Assembly (NCBI GenBank): GCA_018292915.2
Contig: JACVVK020000462.1
Location: 315,001-379,000 of the forward strand
DNA from: Batillaria attramentaria
Taxonomy: Eukaryota > Mollusca > Gastropoda > Batillariidae
Direction: 5' to 3'
DNA: 64,000 nt
Positions 33,201 to 64,000 of this stretch are shown in pieces; within the stretch, counting starts at the first letter, position 1; every line of letters begins with the position of its first letter. A program made the translations under genes and the position numbers. The notes beneath the pieces are model-generated. The model did no database searches. It saw only the letters and a list, made by a program, of their open reading frames with translations, and was not told the DNA's origin.

Positions 33201-35320
33201 TATCAGTTGTTGTTGGGCTCTTTCTGGTTGCTCTGGTTTAATACCTCCCTTCTTGTGGAATTTGTTCGGCAATTAATAATTTTTTACAGATAAATAGTGA
33301 TGACAGATTCTGAAATTTTGGTAGCTGAGCTGACCCTTTGCACTGCTTGACTGAAATGTGGTCAGTTTCTTTAGCGTGTGAGTAGGAAGTATGCAGCTCA
33401 TGTGAGCACGTGCATTGAGTTCAGCTCACAGAACTGTTACTGTTAGCGAAACAGTTGGGTAATGGTGCCTGTGCAAACATCCCTTGTTGTACCGGCCGCC
33501 GTAGTGTAGTGGTTAGCACTTCGGACCATGGACCAGGAGACCTGGGTTCGAGTCCAATCTGAGGCAAGTGGGATTTTTCCTACCTAGGTTGGCTCTTACC
33601 CAGAACGGGTGTGCTATGGGCCCAGTTGGGAGGCTGTTGCCACACAGCCGAGATTTACCCACTTCACGGGTGCGACTTTTGGGGGGTGCTTCCCTCGGTA
33701 TGACACGTCTTATGATGTGGATGATTACACGGCCGGCACTGCAGGTGCCGTAGTTCCTGAGCCTGGTTAGTGCCGGGATATTTATGACAGGAAGCGTGGA
33801 ATGCGGCCCGGTCCCGCAGCCCCAAGCCACACGGACCTCCATAGCATCATCTTACCATCATCCTCTTCTCCATCATCATGCATAATAAAATTTGCCCCCA
33901 CTTTTTAGCCGTCCGTGGATTCTACCCATTACCTGGGAGGAACACCACTGGAACTGGCAAAAGAATTGGGGCAGCAATCCCCCCCCCAAAAAAAAAACAA
34001 AAAACAAAACAAAACAACAACAACAAAAAAAAACCCCACACCATCCCTTGTTGTTATCATACAGATCCCCGTTGTTACAACATTGCCATAGAAATAGAGG
34101 GGAAAAAAAAGGTGTGTGTAATGTCAGAAAAAATGTGTGGTCTTAAAACTGATAAATTCACTTGCTTTTCTGCGTATAACTGCACATTTTGTAAAGGCAT
34201 ACAGGGAACTATGGAGGGCAGATACTGGCTGCATACCTATTTACTTCCCTTTTTTTTAAACACTTTTCTTTAAAACAAACGTGTATTTGATTACATTTCA
34301 GTTGTCACACAGCACACGTTTTATGCACCTTTTTCAGCATTGGCAGTACACAAATCGACTTGTTTGAACAGCATGCATACAGGAGATAATTTATTGTTGT
34401 TTTCTGCAGACAATCACACCGAACATTGTGAGTACCAAGATGTCCAAGAACCTGTATGAGTCAAGCGGTCTTCGAGGGAATGCACTCTTGGATCCATCAC
34501 CAGATGTTTTTGTAAGAAATGCTTTGTCTTCTGTGGGGCGTGCAGCTGTAACAGAGGGCTACTGGGCTCACAAACTGCAGGTAAGAGTTATTTTTTTGTT
34601 TGTTTGTTGCGAACGCTGTTTCTGGTTTACCACCCCAGCAGTCTGGAACTCACTGCCTGCTAGCGTGGTACAGCAACCTACTCTGTTAGAATCTCAGAGT
34701 ATGCTCTATATTCTTGTCAATCCTTTCAAGAAAACAGACTAATTAAGAGATAGAAACCATGTCAGCGTTTGAATTTAAAGGGAGTCAAAGCCCTTTGCAA
34801 AGCTGTTTGTGTGCTGCAGATTCAGTACTTGCAATATTTTGCCCTGTGTGGTCAAGTGATGGACAAACACAGCAACAGACGACTCCACTCCTGTCAATCA
34901 AAAGGGGCGGGGCCCTAGAAATCAGCCAATCGTGCACCGTGCATAATGAGCACAAGACGTGGCGTGGTCTGGCAAGCTTACTCGTTCAGCCCACAAAATA
35001 TGAAAATAAATGCGACTCTAAATTCCGAAACTGAAATAGCTGAGCTGACCCCTCGTACCATGTGATTGTAATGTGTTTATGTCGAGTGTGTGAGAGAATG
35101 CATGTGATTCATGTGAGCGTGCGTGTTGGGTTCAGCTCGTGGCACTTTGAGCCAATTCAAGAAATTGGGTAATGCACCCACACAGTACATAGTCATTATT
35201 AATTTTTCATCTCTTTCTCAACAGAATTTTTATGTGCATGGGATGCCAGATTCTGTAATGCTGAAAGTCCTTCAGGGAGTCAGAGCCAAGCTGCAGGAGA
35301 CCTTGAGGAAAGAGGACTGA
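26508..35320 (+). CDS. HSDL1: Short-chain dehydrogenase, HSDL1/HSD17B12 group, complete gene
   Basis: NAD(P)-dependent oxidoreductase of the 17-beta-HSD type. Exons: 26508-26691, 27872-27918, 28351-28426, 28954-29061, 29797-29864, 30151-30195, 30433-30549, 32948-33013, 34410-34580, 35225-35320. All have GT/AG borders and consistent phase, giving 325 aa. The start at 26508 has a better context than the in-frame ATG at 26451. Hydrophobic segments at residues 16-30 and 35-49 suggest a membrane anchor. Cofactor motif TGCTDGIG is at 64-71, NNVG at 140-143, and the active-site tetrad is N170, S197 or S198, Y211 and K215 (YSASK). [29 protein letters not shown] and GYWAHKLQ, plus the LRKE near the end, resemble HSDL1 more than HSD17B12. 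Vertebrate HSDL1 carries Phe at the catalytic Tyr, while this protein keeps Tyr. HSD17B12-like 3-oxoacyl-CoA reductase is the alternative. Confidence 0.9.
26853..26955. repeat. (CA)n microsatellite in HSDL1-like intron 1
   Basis: CA tract with CACTGA and CACGCA interruptions, about 160 bp after the exon 1 donor. Confidence 0.97.
29262..29662 (+). mobile_element. Full-length tRNA-derived SINE in HSDL1-like intron 4
   Basis: Head with A box (GGTCTAGTGGTTAAGAGAC) and B box GGGGTTCGAGTCCC at 29317-29330. The body includes cattcgggccgatcgtcggg, then the tail module (gtgtgtgagagaatgtgtgtg, cacgtgagcgtgcgtg, gcgctttgagccgattcatg, gcgcctatacaata) and terminal (ATT)n. It is the best-preserved of several copies in the window. 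Confidence 0.8.
29880..30060. repeat. Duplicated (GT)n block in HSDL1-like intron 5
   Basis: Two consecutive copies of (GT)n followed by gaaggtgtgcatgcat, a CATT and tacatgtg, so the array has duplicated together with its flank. Confidence 0.9.
30205..30278. repeat. (CA)n microsatellite next to exon 6 donor
   Basis: A pure 74-bp CA tract beginning 10 bp after the donor of HSDL1-like exon 6. Intronic CA runs this close to a donor can act as hnRNP L-responsive splicing elements. Confidence 0.95.
30614..31078 (-). pseudogene. 5'-truncated LINE: C-terminal part of reverse transcriptase ORF
   Basis: A 154-codon open frame with the hallmark end region of non-LTR retrotransposon ORF2 proteins: [54 protein letters not shown] and [12 protein letters not shown]. 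The polymerase core and endonuclease are absent, as in ordinary 5' truncation on insertion, so it is inactive. It sits antisense in intron 7 of the HSDL1-like gene. Confidence 0.8.
31358..32695. mobile_element. Interleaved inverted-repeat (foldback) element, A-B-A'-B'
   Basis: Block A (31358-31634, 277 bp) returns as its reverse complement A' (32028-32304, 277 bp). Block B (31641-32030, 390 bp) returns inverted as B' (32306-32695, 390 bp). No indels are needed. I noted two mismatches in A and about ten in B, all transitions. The whole 1,338 bp is flanked by the direct repeat CGTTCCCCTT (31348-31357 and 32696-32705), a likely 10-bp target-site duplication. Block edges share GCACTCT/AGAGTGC motifs. 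No transposase ORF, so non-autonomous. It is inserted in intron 7 of the HSDL1-like gene. Confidence 0.8.
33294..33485 (+). mobile_element. Diverged SINE 3'-half fragment in intron 8
   Basis: Shares gctgagctgacccttcg-like sequence, gtgtgagtagg, atgtgagcacgtgc and a ggtgcctgtgcaaa tail with the better copies. More diverged than they are. Confidence 0.5.
33487..33885 (+). mobile_element. Second-family tRNA-derived SINE in intron 8
   Basis: A box TAGTGTAGTGGTTAGCAC at 33502-33519 and B box GGGTTCGAGTCC at 33544-33555. The body is unrelated to the other family and ends in CATCATC-type repeats. No pairing acceptor stem, so not a tRNA gene. Confidence 0.7.
34986..35208 (+). mobile_element. SINE 3'-half fragment in HSDL1-like intron 9
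   Basis: Starts within the body (gcccacaaaatatgaaaataa) and carries the tail module and ATT run, without the tRNA head. It ends about 16 bp before the acceptor of the last exon. Confidence 0.65.
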
Positions 35321-35620
35321 TCCAAGAGGAGTCACTTGCACATTGTCTTGGCTCGTACAGCTGTAGTGTTGTACTGAGCTTATGCTGCCAGTGCTCTGTT
35401 GTTGTACATGTGTTATACGGAAAGTGCCTGCTTAATCATTATGTACATGCTTTTTCCATTATTGGTGCATATGTCCTAAAGTGTTCACATGTGTAAACGC
35501 TTTTAGTGTATGTTATAGCCCTCCGCCATCTATCTGTGTTCTTGCAGAGCGGGTATCCAAGTCGATTTTCTAGTTAACACGAATTTGAACTGGACAATAA
35601 ATATAATTTTATTTGTGTAT
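35321..35620 (+). other. 3' UTR and polyadenylation signal of HSDL1-like gene
   Basis: Follows the TGA at 35318-35320. AATAAA is at 35596-35601 in an AT-rich context. Confidence 0.6.
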
Positions 35621-35833
35621 ATGTTCCCTGGCGCTCAGAAACGATAATCATTCCCCACTTCGTAAACCACCTTTGTAAATGCTTGACGACCAGGTCTCAA
35701 ATCCTTGTGTTTAGGACATGCAGAAAGTTCACAGGCTTTTCCAGTCAGGTGCTATCACTTCACACGCGCGAGCAAAATGACTCCTTATCGATGTGTCTGC
35801 TTAAGCTCCACGTTGTGGCTGGGTTTATGATCT

Positions 35834-36212
35834 GTTGGGGCGGTCAATGGTCTAGTGGTTGTCAGGGGTTCGAGTCCCACTCGGGGCAAAGAATTTTTCT
35901 TCTCGTATGTGGCACCGTTCATTCGGGCTGATCGTCGGGGGTTCTCTCCTGGTACTCCGGCTTCCTCCCCCTCTGCTTTGGAAGTTTCAGCCCACCAAAT
36001 TTGAAAAAATAAATGCAATTTTAAATTCCAAAATTTAAATAGCTAAGCTGACCTTTCGCACCACATGACTGTAATGTGATTATGTCCAGTGTGTAAGAGA
36101 ATGCGTGTGATTCACGTGAGCGTGCTTGTTGCGTTCAGTTCGCGGAGCTTTGAGCCGATTCATGAAATTGGGTAAACGCCTATACAGTACTCATTATTAT
36201 TATTATTATAAT
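35834..36212 (+). mobile_element. tRNA-derived SINE with deleted head segment
   Basis: Same family as the copy at 29.26 kb. About 25 bp between the A and B boxes are missing, while the body, tail module and (ATT)n end are kept. It lies just downstream of the HSDL1-like polyadenylation signal. Confidence 0.8.
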
Positions 36213-36527
36213 GTTATTTACACTAGTTGAGGGTGCTGAAGACACTTGTTTATGTATCTAGTTACTCTTTGTTTGCCAGTAGGTGTCTCATTTTCGTGGT
36301 GCAGCCTATGCTTGAACATGGTTTGTCTTTTCACCAAGTTACTTTGCACACCTGCGTAAGCCAGGAGGTGCATATTTTAAAGTTACTTAAGGTAAATGCA
36401 AATTTTCTATTTGCGTACACCGTACACTCTCTGCATTTTAACAATACTCACTAAGGTATCATTTTATCAACATATATATATATATATAATTATATAGTTG
36501 AAACACAGAAGTAATGATGGGGCCCTT

Positions 36528-36562
<35 letters not shown>

Positions 36563-36895
36563 TGATGTTCTTGCATTGCAAGAGAATCGATTGGTCTTGT
36601 TCAGTATGTTGAAGATGTCGTATGCATGCGGAATAAATTTCTTAAGTGAACCACCTGTTTTATTGATGTTGTTCATAGTCTGTTGTGTGTGTTTGAACTG
36701 TAGGTACAGTATAAAACTAAAAAGTTCTGAACCGGAATTGTGGCATCTTTACTTCAACTGAAGCACGTTTTGGTTCTGTCAATGAATGAAATTTAAGTAA
36801 ACTGAATTCGCTCCAGTGCCAAAAAGTGTTGGCTGCAATTTTCCTGTACATTGAATACAGTAATGTCCACACAATATAAAGTCAGATATACAAAC
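36213..36895. other. AT-rich intergenic stretch between convergent genes
   Basis: Contains (AT)n runs at 36472-36488 and 36532-36560. No supported coding sequence. It separates the 3' ends of the HSDL1-like (+) and giant mucin-like (-) genes. Confidence 0.4.
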
Positions 36896-36897
36896 TG

Positions 36898-38636
36898 GTT
36901 TATTTACAAACAGTTAAAAGAATGTAGACTTATATTTAAACAAACTGAAACACAATCCAATTTCAAGAAAATGCATAATAAGTACACCTACCTAAAACAA
37001 GTAGGTTCTATTCTGCACATTACTGGGCATGAAAATCTCAGTATTTTAGAGGAACTGAGGAAAAGAGAATATGAAGTTGTATAGATATGGCACGTAGAAC
37101 TCAGAAAGACAAAAGAAAATGCACCGTGCAATGACATTCATACCATGGAAACATAACAGCATGAAAAGTTTGAAACAGGTGGTTGGAGCACCCATGGTAA
37201 TGCAACTCTATATACAGAAATCTATGGGTTCATCATAGTATATGACATCTTTTGGTGATCAGTATACTGTATGTTACATGTCTCCGACACTGCATTTCAA
37301 CTTCAAAACTGTTCTTTCTCATAGCTTCACTGCGTTAGATGGACAGATGTTTATGAACGCGCAAAACTTGCATCTTTAAAACCAACCAAAAACAAAACTT
37401 TTCTATGAGAAAATTATGGTTCTTCACCCAGAAAAGGCAAAAAATAGTTGCATATAAAAATGGTAGACACGACCAAGGCTGTAAACGTCTCCCATTCGTC
37501 GTAATTTTCGGCAAAATGTCTTAATAGATGACAAGAAATTCGTAAGCCAGATGTGTATTTGTAAGCCAGACTGTGTTTTTGCCTACCTCATCAGGAAAAT
37601 TGTCGTCAATTTTTTGTTGTTGTTTTTTTTTCAGATTGTGTCTCATTCTCCTACTGCATCACAAAACTGAACCACGCTCACGAGCTGAAAACAATCAAAT
37701 GAAATCATGTCAAACACAGTACTGCAGCCGCATTCACATCAAGTTATTGCTTACGTCGCACGATTACAATATAGAAGACTAATTAAAAATCGATGTCAGG
37801 TAAGTATGAGACACATCCAACGTCCACGAAGCAAGGACCAAACCTGGCGATGTCCATATTCTTCTGAAGACACCATCTGGGTATGAGGGCACTTGTTATG
37901 AGGGTCAGTCAGTGTGAAATAATAATTACAGTTTAATGCATTGATCGTGGTGTGCTTTGGAACAAAATGTCCTGGCACTCAGTCATACTCGAGAGGCAGC
38001 AGTATATTGCTCTCTGAACACATCCAGTTTCTCGTCACAGACTCACGCACGCAGCCGGACTGGTATATTTTTTTCCCATCTCACAGTATAATGATGATCT
38101 TCAATCCTATGCAGACAACACGTGCACGAACTCTTGTGTTCAGTTCACACTGCCCACCAATAATGATACACATGCTGTCGGTGAATAAACTGAAGTATCT
38201 AACAAGTGCACCAAAAGTTTCTCTTGCTTCTTCAATGGACACCCGTTCATTTGCATCGGGATTTCACTGACAATGACATAAATCGGTTGTACGTCCATTC
38301 TGTTTTGCAATGGTATATTTCTCTCGATCTCTGGTTACGCCTTTGTCGACGATACTTCTCTGACAAAGTCTCAACGGTGGCTTGGAAAAGTCTGAACCGT
38401 GGCTGGAATTGTCTCAGAAAGAAAACGTTTCGTCTTTGGCAAATCATTACTGTGGCTTGACAAACTGACACTGAAATTCATATCCTCAAACCTCAGTTGT
38501 GACTTTAAACGCCCCCTACTGCGAGCTTGACTTAAACTGTATTGGTTTAACTTCAAGATTGCAGGGCTGCTTAATCATATGCGTGCACGTGATACCCGAG
38601 GACGACGAATGGTGGTGCTCGCTTTCCGGTGAATTT
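36898..38636 (-). other. Probable 3' UTR of the giant mucin-like gene
   Basis: On the minus strand this follows the stop codon of the last exon. TTTATT at 36898-36903 (AATAAA on the minus strand) is a candidate polyadenylation signal. No convincing exon on either strand. The exact 3' end cannot be fixed from sequence alone. Confidence 0.35.

Positions 38637-64000
<25,364 letters not shown>

Noticed and set aside
36851..37084. 77-codon + strand open frame
   Set aside because: AT-rich, with no recognisable motif, and it lies over the probable 3' UTR of the minus-strand gene.
37796..37978. 60-codon minus-strand open frame with a possible donor
   Set aside because: No acceptor or partner exon and no recognisable protein. 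It falls within the likely 3' UTR of the giant gene.
38090..38275. Minus-strand peptide DANERVSIEEARETFG resembling a protein kinase C-terminal motif
   Set aside because: An in-frame stop lies three codons upstream, no acceptor restores the frame and no other kinase motif is nearby. Likely chance within the 3' UTR.

Overview
The window looks like nuclear DNA of an invertebrate animal, most likely a lophotrochozoan such as a gastropod mollusc. This is inferred from intron-rich genes with canonical GT/AG splice sites, dense CA/GA microsatellites, several tRNA-derived SINE families, a LINE fragment and an axonemal tektin gene. No bacterial, viral or organellar signature was seen.

Layout. Positions 1-15,660 are mostly non-coding: microsatellites, SINEs, a CRE-rich block followed by a possible first exon (3,444-3,814), and a GC-rich ETS/NRF1-type promoter with a possible untranslated exon (8,870-9,135) that may serve the tektin gene. 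Positions 15,665-21,846 (+) hold a complete tektin-3-like gene of eight coding exons in any one transcript, 466 aa. Exon 3 is present in two tandem versions of identical length and phase, a mutually exclusive splicing cassette. Positions 22,337-26,450 are intergenic and microsatellite-rich. Positions 26,508-35,320 (+) hold a complete ten-exon short-chain dehydrogenase of the HSDL1/HSD17B12 group, 325 aa. Its introns carry SINEs, a LINE 3' end and a 1.34-kb inverted-repeat element with a 10-bp flanking duplication. Positions 35,600-38,636 are intergenic or 3' UTR.

From 38,637 to the right edge (minus strand) lies the outstanding feature: the 3' part of one giant secreted-type gene. Six exons join in frame and encode about 7,480 residues before the window ends. 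Its largest exon is at least 13.35 kb and made of three tandem-repeat modules, all built around the tripeptide Ser-Gly-Asp/Glu, a candidate glycosaminoglycan attachment site. The next large exon (6.9 kb) is built of three other repeat families, each centred on an N-glycosylation sequon (NVT, NIT, NAT), with a recurrent YTEIxWPRKT motif. The protein ends in a small tyrosine-rich helical region, a Gly/Asn/Tyr-rich region with YVPxxG repeats and a 12-arginine tail. I recognise no known family. It reads as a mucin/proteoglycan hybrid, a glycan scaffold that segregates attachment chemistries by exon. This is the best candidate for something undescribed in the window.
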